Positions 36,850 to 46,286 of a stretch of 64,000 nucleotides of DNA are shown here, one piece after another; within the stretch, counting starts at the first letter, position 1; each line of letters opens with the position of its first letter. The translations under genes were made by a program, and so were the position numbers. The stretch spans positions 5,084,001-5,148,000 of the forward strand of contig NZ_JAVLVU010000001.1 of assembly GCF_031951985.1 (NCBI RefSeq). The letters run 5' to 3'. The notes beneath the pieces are model-generated. The model saw nothing but the letters and a program-made list of their open reading frames with translations, ran no database searches and was not told the DNA's origin. Source of the stretch: Mucilaginibacter terrae. GTDB taxonomy: Bacteria > Bacteroidota > Bacteroidia > Sphingobacteriales > Sphingobacteriaceae.

Positions 36850-39800
36850 TTAAAAGCCGGCTTTTACGCCTACATTATAAAACCGTGTTTGCGGCGCCGT
36901 TCCAATGTTCATCTCCATTAATTTTCTTTCTTTAGCAATGGTTAGCAGGTTAAAGCCACTTACATACATGCCGAGAGATTTTAAGATATTTCCTTTGATT
37001 ACTCCCTCCGGCAAATCGTATGAAAGCTGCACCTTTGAAAGATCGAACCTGTTGGTACTGTATAACCAGAAATCAGAATTACGGAAATTATTATCACTGG
37101 TTAAGGTGGTTAAGCGTGGAAAGGTTGCAACATCTTTTGTTGCCTCGGTCCAGCGGTTACGCACAACTTCAGAATACTTGTCTTGCCCGTCTACCCAAAA
37201 ATAAGAGCTGTTTTTCATGGCTTTAGCGCCAAAACGCCCGGTGGCTAAGGCAAAAAAGGTAAAGTTTTTCCAGCGGGTAGTGAGGTTGAAACCCAATGTA
37301 AGCGGGGCGCCATTCCAACCACCACGGCCAAGGTAAACTTCATCCTGGTTGTTAATTATTCCGTCGCCGTTTACATCCTTGTACTTGATATCGCCGGCCT
37401 TAACCTGGCCAAATGCAGGCTGAGGAGCACCCGTTCCGCTATTGGCGGCTGTAGCTTCTGCAGCGGTCCTGTAAAATCCTTCGTTCTGCAGGCCCCAAAT
37501 GGCATCCAGTGGTTTTCCCTGACGGTTTTGGTACGAATTGGCAAAGAACTCGGCGCGTTTAGTGGCTTTGGTGGTATAATAAGTTGCCGTTGTACCAAAT
37601 ATCCATTCTACTTGTCCCGAACGCTTACGTACATTGATGTTAAGGTCAAACCCGGTGCGTTGATCTGCATCAAAATTTACATAAGGAATAAATGATGAAT
37701 TAAATACAGAGAAATAGTTAGGGAAAAGGAAAGTACTCTGAATAGCATTATCTACAATTTGATTTCTGAACACGTTTGCAGAAACTGATAATGTGTTGTT
37801 AAAAAAGGCACCGTCAATTCCTAAAGATATTTCGCGGCGTTTAGCAAACGTTAATGCCGGGTTAGCACCTCTGCGCGAATCGGTTGTTTGTGAAAGGGTT
37901 CCGTCATTCCAACTGTAATATGAGCCATCGCGCTGTGTATAGATATTTTGATAGTAAAAATAATCTGCTACATCCAGGTCGGTATAAATTATACCCGCTG
38001 ATGCGGTAAGCTTAAGGCTGTTAACGAATTTACTGTTTTTTAGAAACGATTCTTCACTTATTCTCCAGCCAAGTGATGCTGTTGGCGAAAAACCGTATGC
38101 TTTATCGTCCATAAATTTTGGTGAATAAACCATTGCACCGGTAAAATCAGCATAGTATTTCTGTTTGTAATTATAACCAACCTGTAAACCTGTGTTTGAG
38201 TTAGTAACGTTTTGGTATTGAGCTGACTGTGCCTGGCGGTAAGCCGCACCTACCAGTAAAGCCGAGATGTTGTGTTTATTGGCAATGCTGGTGTTGTAAT
38301 TAAACTGGCCCGAAAAAGAGATGGTTTGACGGTAACGGCTATCAGATATATTTTGTATACCTGTGCGGGTATCGGTACCGTATGGTGTTAGCGAACCAAT
38401 AACGTCTTTTCCGTTGTAGCTGGTCCAGTTTGGCTGGTACACGGTGTAGCCATTGTTGTAGCCCTGGTTATAGCTGTTTTGGTAATCTACGCCAAGACTG
38501 GTAGAAAATGAAAGTCCTTTCAGCAATCCTGCCAAGTCGGCATCCACACCTGTGGTAAATTGCAACTGCCGACTGATAAATTTGTTGCTTCCGCCGGCGT
38601 AAATAGCGGCAAAGGGGTTAGTTTGATCAAGCTGCGTACCGCCGAGAAGATATTTACCGTCAATTATATTAGAGCTTCCATTGGCAATAATATTTGATGG
38701 TGCATCAGTGCCTTCAATATAGCTTAGGGGTATAAGCGGTGTAAACCTTAACGGGCGCAAGGTTGCGGCACTTGCCCAATAATCGGTGTTAACACCTCTG
38801 CCGCTGTAAAATACCGCGCTTGCATCAACGTGAGCCTTTAAAAATTTGGTTAGCTGCATATCTACATTGCCGCGTACGTTGATCCTGTCATTAGTGTTAT
38901 TGGTTTTAGCAGCTCCAAAATTGAGCAGAGAACCTGCAGACCAAAAACCGATATTGGTATAATACCGTGCACGTTCGTTACCTCCCGATATTTCGGTTGT
39001 AATGTCATACCGGTTAAAGCTGCGTTTAAGGTATTCTGATGAATAATAATCAACGTTTGGATAACGGTAAGGGTTGGCACCCGAAGCATAATTGTAAATA
39101 TCTTCCTGGGTGTACAGCGTACCTAAACCATCATTAGCACGGGCTTCATTATACAAAGTCATATACTCGGCCGAACCCAGGTATTTTGGATAACCTTTGG
39201 GTACGTTAATCCCTGCATTACCACGTACTTTAATCTGTTGCCCGTTGCCTTCGCCACGTTTTGTAGTAATGAGCACAACCCCCTTGGCACCACGGCTGCC
39301 GTACAAGGCTACTGCAGCGGCGCTTTTAAGAAAAGTGATCTGGTCAATTTCTGACGGCATTATATTGTCTATCTCCCGTGGAACGCCGTCAATTAGTACC
39401 AGGTAACTGTTCATACCCCATATATTTCCATGAAAGCCTGAGGCCAGAGCTTCAATACCTTCAAAGCCTGAGGTGGTGAAATTTTTATCAAAGATGGGTC
39501 TATAATTAACCGTTGAAACACCACCCAGTAACTCACTTGCGGGTGCCTTACGGAACGCCACCGGTACAAAATCTGTCTCTTTTATAAGTACAATTTGTTT
39601 CAGCGTGTCTGATACAGGCAGCTTTGCGGGTGCATAACCTTGTGCATTAACCGTTAAAAAGGTATTTAAAGGAGCTTTCAGCGTAAAAAATCCAATATCA
39701 TTACTTCTTGTTTCTGAGCTACTCCCTTCATTAATTATTTTTGCGCCCTTAACAGGCTCGCCATATTGCCCGCGGACAACGGCGCTGATCGTTATTTTGA

Positions 39801-39879
39801 CGGTATCCTGCCCCCTGGCTACGCTGGTGATCAGCGCTAACAGAAAGCATAATGCCATCCCTATATTTGAATACTTCAT
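36850..39879 (-). CDS. SusC/RagA TonB-dependent receptor (XusC-like)
   Basis: 1009 residues, no STN domain. After the signal peptide (1-23) comes a carboxypeptidase-regulatory-like domain (about 30-100, VRGQYGEPVKGAKI), then a plug with YLVLIDGVPREIDN and SAAAVALYGSRGAKGVVLITTKRG, and a barrel ending GVKAGF. The usual TonB-box-proximal signature with VVVGYG is absent; the stretch between the two domains reads DFVPVAFRKAPASELLGGVSTV. So the energy-coupling segment looks unusual for the family. It is the second SusC of the xylan locus (XusC position), with 38 bases to the previous SusD gene. Confidence 0.93.
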   Translation of the reverse strand: MKYSNIGMALCFLLALITSVARGQDTVKITISAVVRGQYGEPVKGAKIINEGSSSETRSNDIGFFTLKAPLNTFLTVNAQGYAPAKLPVSDTLKQIVLIKETDFVPVAFRKAPASELLGGVSTVNYRPIFDKNFTTSGFEGIEALASGFHGNIWGMNSYLVLIDGVPREIDNIMPSEIDQITFLKSAAAVALYGSRGAKGVVLITTKRGEGNGQQIKVRGNAGINVPKGYPKYLGSAEYMTLYNEARANDGLGTLYTQEDIYNYASGANPYRYPNVDYYSSEYLKRSFNRYDITTEISGGNERARYYTNIGFWSAGSLLNFGAAKTNNTNDRINVRGNVDMQLTKFLKAHVDASAVFYSGRGVNTDYWASAATLRPLRFTPLIPLSYIEGTDAPSNIIANGSSNIIDGKYLLGGTQLDQTNPFAAIYAGGSNKFISRQLQFTTGVDADLAGLLKGLSFSTSLGVDYQNSYNQGYNNGYTVYQPNWTSYNGKDVIGSLTPYGTDTRTGIQNISDSRYRQTISFSGQFNYNTSIANKHNISALLVGAAYRQAQSAQYQNVTNSNTGLQVGYNYKQKYYADFTGAMVYSPKFMDDKAYGFSPTASLGWRISEESFLKNSKFVNSLKLTASAGIIYTDLDVADYFYYQNIYTQRDGSYYSWNDGTLSQTTDSRRGANPALTFAKRREISLGIDGAFFNNTLSVSANVFRNQIVDNAIQSTFLFPNYFSVFNSSFIPYVNFDADQRTGFDLNINVRKRSGQVEWIFGTTATYYTTKATKRAEFFANSYQNRQGKPLDAIWGLQNEGFYRTAAEATAANSGTGAPQPAFGQVKAGDIKYKDVNGDGIINNQDEVYLGRGGWNGAPLTLGFNLTTRWKNFTFFALATGRFGAKAMKNSSYFWVDGQDKYSEVVRNRWTEATKDVATFPRLTTLTSDNNFRNSDFWLYSTNRFDLSKVQLSYDLPEGVIKGNILKSLGMYVSGFNLLTIAKERKLMEMNIGTAPQTRFYNVGVKAGF

Positions 39880-39917
39880 TGCTAATGTCTTTATTTTGTG
39901 TTTGTAGATAAATTAGC

Positions 39918-41834
39918 TTACCAGCCTGGGTTTTGCTTAAATTCGGGGTACATGTTTACGTCGGCCCTTTTTAAAGGGAACCAATAATGCTTCTCGGTAA
40001 ATGGCCGCTGAAGTATGGTGCGCTCACGTAAATTAATTACCCGATTATCTTTAGGGTCTACTGTGGGGTCTAAAGCACTTGCCCTGTCAAACTCAATAGC
40101 CGTTTTCAAGGTGTAAGGAAGATCAATGAATTGCATCCATCTCCGCAGGTCATTAAAACGATGCCCTTCAAACGAAAGCTCTACTGCACGTTCGCGCCTA
40201 ACCTCTTTCATAAACTCATCTGCCGAACCTTGAAATTTAGCTGCTACCTTGCCTGCACCCGCACGATCACGGATCACGTTAACAGCATCTAACGCAGTTT
40301 TTGAAAAAGCAGGGTCTTTTCCTAATGGAGAGCCGTAACCAACGGTTGCCGCTTCGGCATACATCAGGTAAATATCAGCCAAACGCATATAGGGTACCCT
40401 AATGTTGAGGTTTTGGCCGTAAGCATAACCTTGGTCAAACCTGTTTGAAGTAATGGGCGTAAACTTAAATAGTAAGAAACCTGTACGGCTACCTACACGT
40501 TCATCGCGTGAGCTGCCGCCGGTATATAAATTGGCATAACGGTTAAACTCCGCTATGTTTGAAGGCATTGAGCCTTTTACCATTTTTATGCCGTCAAAAA
40601 CAATGTCGTTATAAAAGCGTGGGTCGCGGTTTTTCCATGGATACTGAGGGTCATAACCAGATTCCGGGTCGGCCTTTGTCATATCGGGTATAGGCAAGCC
40701 GTTTTTCATCCCGTAATTTTTTACATAATTAGCGGTAGGGGTAAACACCACGTTACCTTCTTCAATGGTAGGGCCGGGTGTATATTGCTTGGCTGTACCA
40801 TAGGTTGAACCATGCGCGTCCCAATATGGCCCTCTAAAGAGTGCTTCTGTACCGTCGGGGCCGCTGCCGCCCGGCAACTGCCAGTTTTGGCCAAATGTGT
40901 AAAAGTTAGTATAGTAGCGGTTAAATGGCAATAATTTGTAAGGTGCCTGGCCGCTTTCGGTAAGGACTAACAACTCGGCAAATGCTGCTGATGCCTTTTT
41001 ACAAAGTTCAACGTCATAGCCACGGTTGCCTGTTGATACCATGTTCATGAGCGGACTTGCTGCCCATAAATAGTTTTTACCCAAATAGCCCAGTGCCATA
41101 GCCTTGTCAATTCTTTGCTGGTTTTTGCCTGGGGTTCTGCTACCGGGGCCGGTGTTATCCCAATTCAAAGGAAGCAGATCTGCAGCCTCTCTAAAGTCTT
41201 TTGCGGCCAGAGCAGCGCACTCCTGATACTTTAGACGAGGTTCTCGCAAATCCTGATCTGCAGGTAATACTTTATTGATATATGGCAAACCGCCAAAATA
41301 TTGCATCAGCTGGAAATGAAACCATCCCCTGAAAAACAATAACTGGCCTTTGATGAGATTGCGTTCTTCATCGGTTGCATTTTTAAGCAGTGCCATGTTC
41401 TCCAGCCCGAGGTTAGCTTTCCTTATACCGTACCAGGCAAGCGGCCAAAGGCCTTTCGAAAAACGATCATCGCTGGTGTTGGCATTGTTAACATCCATCC
41501 AACCCGCTCCCCAGCCGTCAAACTCCCGCTGCCAGCCCCAAAAATCTCCGTTATCTATCTTATTAACGAGATGAAAGTTTAAAGCTGATGATTGTATCTC
41601 GTCATCGCCCCAGTTCCAGCTGTTGGTCCAGTAACGATTTGTAAAGTCGGGTATACAGTTATATAATTCTTCGGTGAAACCCTGGAAGTTTGTAAAGTCT
41701 TTAAAGGCTGTTTCGGCCGATACAACAGACTCCGGACTGCGGTCCAGATATTTTTTACATGAAATGTTTCCGGTTACGCAAGAGATGAGCGCTACCGATA
41801 CAATTGTTCTTATATTTCTTTTCATAACGAACAT
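39918..41834 (-). CDS. SusD/RagB surface lipoprotein (XusB-like)
   Basis: 638 residues. Lipobox near residue 26 (TGNISCKKYLD). Repeats and family motifs: IKGQLLFFRGWFHFQLMQYFGGLPYI near 165-190, LADIYLMYAEAATVGYG, RRERAVELSFEGHRFNDLRRW and terminal YPEFKQNPGW. It is larger than the other SusD proteins here. In the xus system the SusD at this place (XusB) binds xylan at the cell surface. The start may be ATG 41834, two bases after the SusC stop, or ATG 41825, which gives MKRNIRTIV; both are compatible. Confidence 0.94.
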   Translation of the reverse strand: MFVMKRNIRTIVSVALISCVTGNISCKKYLDRSPESVVSAETAFKDFTNFQGFTEELYNCIPDFTNRYWTNSWNWGDDEIQSSALNFHLVNKIDNGDFWGWQREFDGWGAGWMDVNNANTSDDRFSKGLWPLAWYGIRKANLGLENMALLKNATDEERNLIKGQLLFFRGWFHFQLMQYFGGLPYINKVLPADQDLREPRLKYQECAALAAKDFREAADLLPLNWDNTGPGSRTPGKNQQRIDKAMALGYLGKNYLWAASPLMNMVSTGNRGYDVELCKKASAAFAELLVLTESGQAPYKLLPFNRYYTNFYTFGQNWQLPGGSGPDGTEALFRGPYWDAHGSTYGTAKQYTPGPTIEEGNVVFTPTANYVKNYGMKNGLPIPDMTKADPESGYDPQYPWKNRDPRFYNDIVFDGIKMVKGSMPSNIAEFNRYANLYTGGSSRDERVGSRTGFLLFKFTPITSNRFDQGYAYGQNLNIRVPYMRLADIYLMYAEAATVGYGSPLGKDPAFSKTALDAVNVIRDRAGAGKVAAKFQGSADEFMKEVRRERAVELSFEGHRFNDLRRWMQFIDLPYTLKTAIEFDRASALDPTVDPKDNRVINLRERTILQRPFTEKHYWFPLKRADVNMYPEFKQNPGW

Positions 41835-41836
41835 CT

Positions 41837-44800
41837 TTAGAAAGTGATATTTGCACCAAAATTGTAGCGTTTAACAGTTGGATATGCACCCTGCGATGCC
41901 CAGCCCTGTCCGCCGGAACTTTGGTAATTGGCTTCGCGGTCATCAGGCATTTTACTCCATACCGCCAAGTTGTTGCCGTTTACAAACACTCTGAGCGTTG
42001 ATATACCTATTTTTTTTACCCACGGCTGGTTAAAGGTGTATGCGATCTCCGCATTTTTTAACCTGATGTAAGAAGCGTCGTAGAAATAGCGGTTTCCATC
42101 CTGATAACCACTTGGGGTGGATGCCCAGCGCGGCAAAGGAACGTCGGGGTTATTATTATCTTTTGACCAATAGCTACCCTGATCAAATGCCAGGGTGTTT
42201 TGCCCACCGAACGAGTTAAGAACAACCTGCCGTGTTACGTTATTAACCCCATAAAATTGAACAAATGCGCTAAAGTTTTTATAATCCAACCCCAATGTGG
42301 CGTTGTAAGTGTTTTCTGGATTGCCGGTATGTCCGTACGGAATATTATCGCTGGCATTTATCACACCATCTGCGTTATAATCAAGAATGTAAAAATTACC
42401 GGGTATTTTCTGATTGTCATTTTCGGCATGTGCTGTACTCGCATAAACCTCATCCCAATTGTTGTAATAACCTGAACTTACGTATGAGTAATTCTGGAAA
42501 ATCTGCTTACCCTCGGTTTTTTGATAATCGGGGAGGAGCTGAGGAATATCAGCTACTATTACCTTATTTTGAGCGTGTGTGAAGTTTATATTTGACCATA
42601 GTCGGATATTTTGTGTTAACGATTTACTGAACCTTATGTCAAATTCGTAACCGCTTGCATCTACCCGTCCTTTATTAGCAGTAGGCGCATTTGCTCCATA
42701 ATATGAAGGAATGGCCCTGTTGCCGCCTGAACTAAGAATGTCGGTTCTTCTGTCGCGAAAAACGTCGACACTACCGGTAAGTACGCCGTTAAATAGGCCA
42801 AAATCTATACCTATGTTTGCTTTCTTAACCTTTTCCCATCTTACGTTAGGGTTACCTACACTTGTTTGGCGGTACCATTGATAAACGCTTTGTTCGGCAG
42901 GAATACCTGATGTTCCGAGCCTGGTTCTGCCGCCAAAGCTCCATTCAGAAAGATAAGCAAAGCGCGGTGAACCGCTGTCATCGCCAATGTCTCCGTAAGA
43001 GCCGCGCAGTTTTAGTAAATTGACGAACTTTAGTGGCTTCATAAATTTCTCTTCAGAGATCATCCAGTTTGCCCCGGCCGAAGAGAAGAATGCGAAACGG
43101 TAATCGGGTGCAAATTTTTCTGACCCGTTGTATGCCCCATTGTACTCAAAGTTATATTTACCGCGATAGCCGTAAGTGGTCCTGAAAACCCACTCTTCCC
43201 GGTACGATGGGATTACACTACCTGTAGCAATTTGATCCCTGTTCCAAAGACCGGTTGCAGTAACGGCGTGATCTTTGGCTATTGTTGTATTATAATTTAA
43301 TTGAACCTGCGAAAACAAGCGGCGCAAGGTTGCTCCATTATCTACCGCGCCGCCGGCAGCTGCCCAACGGTCGCTCTCCTTAAAGCTGAATTGTGTGCTT
43401 GGATCTTTATCTGCAGAATAGCTGACGTTGCCTGTTTGCGGGTCGATGTATTTTTGTTGAGTTGGGTTGTTAACGTCGTTAATTCCGCGGCCATTCTCAA
43501 TAAAAGTATTATCTACCGATACGTTTCCCCTGATGCTAAGGCCTTTAACAAACATGTTCAGGCTTTGCTCAATGGTAAAGTCTGTTGTAATTCTGGATGT
43601 GGTAATTGTTTCAGAACCACTGGTAGCCAAAAGCATGGCGGAGTTGGTACCCTGACCTGTGTTTGGTGCATAATAACCCCAGCTGCCATCAGAATATTTA
43701 GGCAAGAATAAGTTTGGTGCAGTATAATAAGCTGCTCCCCATGTATTATACTCGTTAATATTAATCCAGGGTCTTTTACGTACGCCCCTTGAACCGTAAA
43801 TGTTGGTGCGGAATGTAGTGCTCGGTGTTATTTGAAAATCGAGGTTGCTGCGTATATTCAATCGATTGAAGGCGTAGCCAGCAGTATATCCTCTGTTATT
43901 GTCAAACGTTTTAAAAAGGTCACCTTCTTTCAGGTAATCAGCACTTGTAAAATATTTTACACTTTTAGTACCCCCTGTAATATTCATGTTGGCATTGTAA
44001 GACAATGCATCATTTTTGAACAAAGTTTCCACCCAGTCAACGTTCGGATAGCGTTCGCGCTCTGTTTCATTAGCCGGAAATCTGTACTTATTGATGATGT
44101 CTTGCGGCATAATATCGTTCCAGGCAGTGGGTCTTAAGGCCAATTCATTTTCAATGGCCCTGTTACGTAGCTGAAACATGTCGTAAGAATCTAACCTGCC
44201 GGGTAACTTTGAAGGAGATTTTACAACGGTGTTTACCGAAGCACGGATCTCTGCTTTTCCTTCACGTCCTCTTTTTGTAGTAATGAGTATAACCCCATTG
44301 GCACCACGTACACCAAAAACAGCTGTGGCAGAAGCATCTTTAAGAACAGAAACTGTTGCTACAGAGGCTATGTCAATGTTGTTGATAGAACGTTCAACTC
44401 CATCTACCAGAACCAAAGGACTGGCATTGTTCCAGGTACTACGTGCACGTATTAAAATTTGAGGATCTTCGCCCCCCGGGATACCCGTACTTGCAGTTGT
44501 AACCACGCCGGGTAAGTTACCTGTAAGGGCAGCTCCCAAGCTGGATACACCTCCGGTGCGCTCAAGTGTTTTGCTGTCGGTTTGAACTATAGCGCCTACC
44601 ACGCTTTGCTTTTTTTGCTGTCCGTAGGCTACCGTAACAACTACCTCGCCTAATTGCGATACATTATCCTTAAGATTAACGTTTACAAAGTCCTTATCCT
44701 TAACGTCTATTTCTTGGGTAGTCATACCTACATAGCTAATGACTAACACAGGAGCAGAGCCTCTTACCGTTACAGCAAACTCGCCTTTACTATTAGTTTG

Positions 44801-45016
44801 TGTAACTGTATTTGTTCCTTTAACACGTACTACTGCACCAACAATGGTGTTTTTTTGCGTATCAAATACCTGGCCCTTTACAGAACGCTGTCCCTGCGCA
44901 ACAGATACCCCAACAAAGGTTATAAGCAGCAGAACAGTTAGATAAAACATTTTGGCAGGGCAGCTATAACGATCAGATCGCCCGTTACCGCGTTGCGCTT
45001 TAATGTATGTTTTCAT
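41837..45016 (-). CDS. SusC/RagA TonB-dependent receptor (XusA-like)
   Basis: 1059 residues, no STN domain. Signal helix near 22-40, carboxypeptidase-regulatory-like domain near 46-130 (VKGQVFDTQKNTIVGAVVRV), TonB-box region LGEVVVTVAYGQQKKQSVV, plug with PLVLVDGVERSINN and DASATAVFGVRGANGVILITTKRG, barrel with terminal GANITF. It is the first gene of the six-gene xylan operon and so corresponds to XusA. Absence of an STN domain fits control by the divergent hybrid two-component regulator rather than by a sigma/FecR pair. A two-base gap to SusD suggests coupled translation. Confidence 0.95.
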   Translation of the reverse strand: MKTYIKAQRGNGRSDRYSCPAKMFYLTVLLLITFVGVSVAQGQRSVKGQVFDTQKNTIVGAVVRVKGTNTVTQTNSKGEFAVTVRGSAPVLVISYVGMTTQEIDVKDKDFVNVNLKDNVSQLGEVVVTVAYGQQKKQSVVGAIVQTDSKTLERTGGVSSLGAALTGNLPGVVTTASTGIPGGEDPQILIRARSTWNNASPLVLVDGVERSINNIDIASVATVSVLKDASATAVFGVRGANGVILITTKRGREGKAEIRASVNTVVKSPSKLPGRLDSYDMFQLRNRAIENELALRPTAWNDIMPQDIINKYRFPANETERERYPNVDWVETLFKNDALSYNANMNITGGTKSVKYFTSADYLKEGDLFKTFDNNRGYTAGYAFNRLNIRSNLDFQITPSTTFRTNIYGSRGVRKRPWININEYNTWGAAYYTAPNLFLPKYSDGSWGYYAPNTGQGTNSAMLLATSGSETITTSRITTDFTIEQSLNMFVKGLSIRGNVSVDNTFIENGRGINDVNNPTQQKYIDPQTGNVSYSADKDPSTQFSFKESDRWAAAGGAVDNGATLRRLFSQVQLNYNTTIAKDHAVTATGLWNRDQIATGSVIPSYREEWVFRTTYGYRGKYNFEYNGAYNGSEKFAPDYRFAFFSSAGANWMISEEKFMKPLKFVNLLKLRGSYGDIGDDSGSPRFAYLSEWSFGGRTRLGTSGIPAEQSVYQWYRQTSVGNPNVRWEKVKKANIGIDFGLFNGVLTGSVDVFRDRRTDILSSGGNRAIPSYYGANAPTANKGRVDASGYEFDIRFSKSLTQNIRLWSNINFTHAQNKVIVADIPQLLPDYQKTEGKQIFQNYSYVSSGYYNNWDEVYASTAHAENDNQKIPGNFYILDYNADGVINASDNIPYGHTGNPENTYNATLGLDYKNFSAFVQFYGVNNVTRQVVLNSFGGQNTLAFDQGSYWSKDNNNPDVPLPRWASTPSGYQDGNRYFYDASYIRLKNAEIAYTFNQPWVKKIGISTLRVFVNGNNLAVWSKMPDDREANYQSSGGQGWASQGAYPTVKRYNFGANITF

Positions 45017-46286
45017 TAGTAAATTGGTTTAGGGTCTTTTCAAATTCACTATCAACTACTATTGTAGCTGGCACGAATTCCTTGTTTTTTAAATAAATTA
45101 AAAGCTTCATCATTCCCTTTAAATAAGGAGATGGTATAAGTAAATTCATATCGATAATCTATTTGGTTTAAATAATCATTGATAATAAATATTTGAAGGC
45201 GCCTTATTTACAGGTTACGCGCACCGTACAACTCTTAACCTTATTGCATGTTAATAGCGCAATAAATGCCTTGCCTATACTTGAAGCCGGCATTATTAAG
45301 TCTTTGAAAAAAGTTTAATACTGGTTAATTGGTACTTGGTGCGTTGCCGTCAAATTGCAGTTATATGCACAAAAAATTTAATACGGCTATTTATAGTAGC
45401 CGAATGGTTGAGAGTATAAAGTTCTAATCCATAGATTTAATTTAGGGTTACTAATTAGTTTATAAAATTGGTTTCGTTTTGCCCTAAAGGATTGGGCTAT
45501 AATTGGGGAATTGCAAAGCATCATTAAGAGCCGAAGATCAAGAGTATGAGATGATTTTATATTCGTACACTTTTGAGCTGTTGCCGGCTGTTAAGGCTAA
45601 TTGGTTCCTGAAATCAAAACTACAGGAGTGTTACAGATGGATAATGCTAATATGTTGAAAAAGCGGGTAAAAATGTACGCTACTCCTAAGTACATGCTGC
45701 ACTTTTGTTCAAAAGGGGAAGTCGTATTTTATTAAAAAGCCTGTTAATGAGCGCTGAGCGCATATTTTAGTTGAAGTTTATTAGCACTGGCGTAACCTTT
45801 CTGGTGCCATAAATAATTAAGCGAATGCCCAGGCAGGTGAAAAAAATCAATACCTTAAGCCTATATAAGTATAAATAATTTTAGATCTAATTAACTTGGA
45901 GTGATTTGTTCTCGCAAGAGCAGTAGCTAATTAACAGGGTTTAAAATCATAGCTACTAAAAGTCGAGATTTTCGTATTTAATTGATTTATGAAAATTATC
46001 AAGCGTTTGCAGTGAACAAATAAAATGTTTTTGCATATACCGGAACAATTGTTAATTTTAACGCAACCTTTTCTTTCAGAGAAAAAAACCAATTATAAAT
46101 TTCAATCGATTACATAATTATTTGTAAGTGTGTGTTTGCGAACTGCCAAAACAGTACAAATTATTGTATTTGATACTGTCAAGTGTAGCTTCGGAATAGG
46201 CCGGAATATTTTTTTACGTAACTGCCGCATGTTACGTAAATCAGAACTGATTATATTTTCAATTAGACGCCATTAGGCGCAATTTT
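45017..46286. other. 1.27-kb gene-free divergent region between xylan operon and its regulator
   Basis: No supported reading frame on either strand; the stretch is A+T rich. It must hold the promoters of the xus-like operon (right-to-left) and of the hybrid regulator (left-to-right), and probably the AraC-type operator of the regulator. One small perfect hairpin lies at 45384-45402 (six-base arms, seven-base loop). A 12-base element ACCAATTATAAA near 46090 recurs near 63822. I could not assign a promoter with confidence. Confidence 0.55.

Noticed and set aside
43301..43711. 136-codon plus-strand frame
   Set aside because: Antisense to the barrel of the first xylan SusC; no signal, no family.
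45384..45402. Hairpin in the xylan leader as a terminator or riboswitch
   Set aside because: Only six-base arms with no T-run and no riboswitch-like conserved core; kept only as a note in the leader entry.
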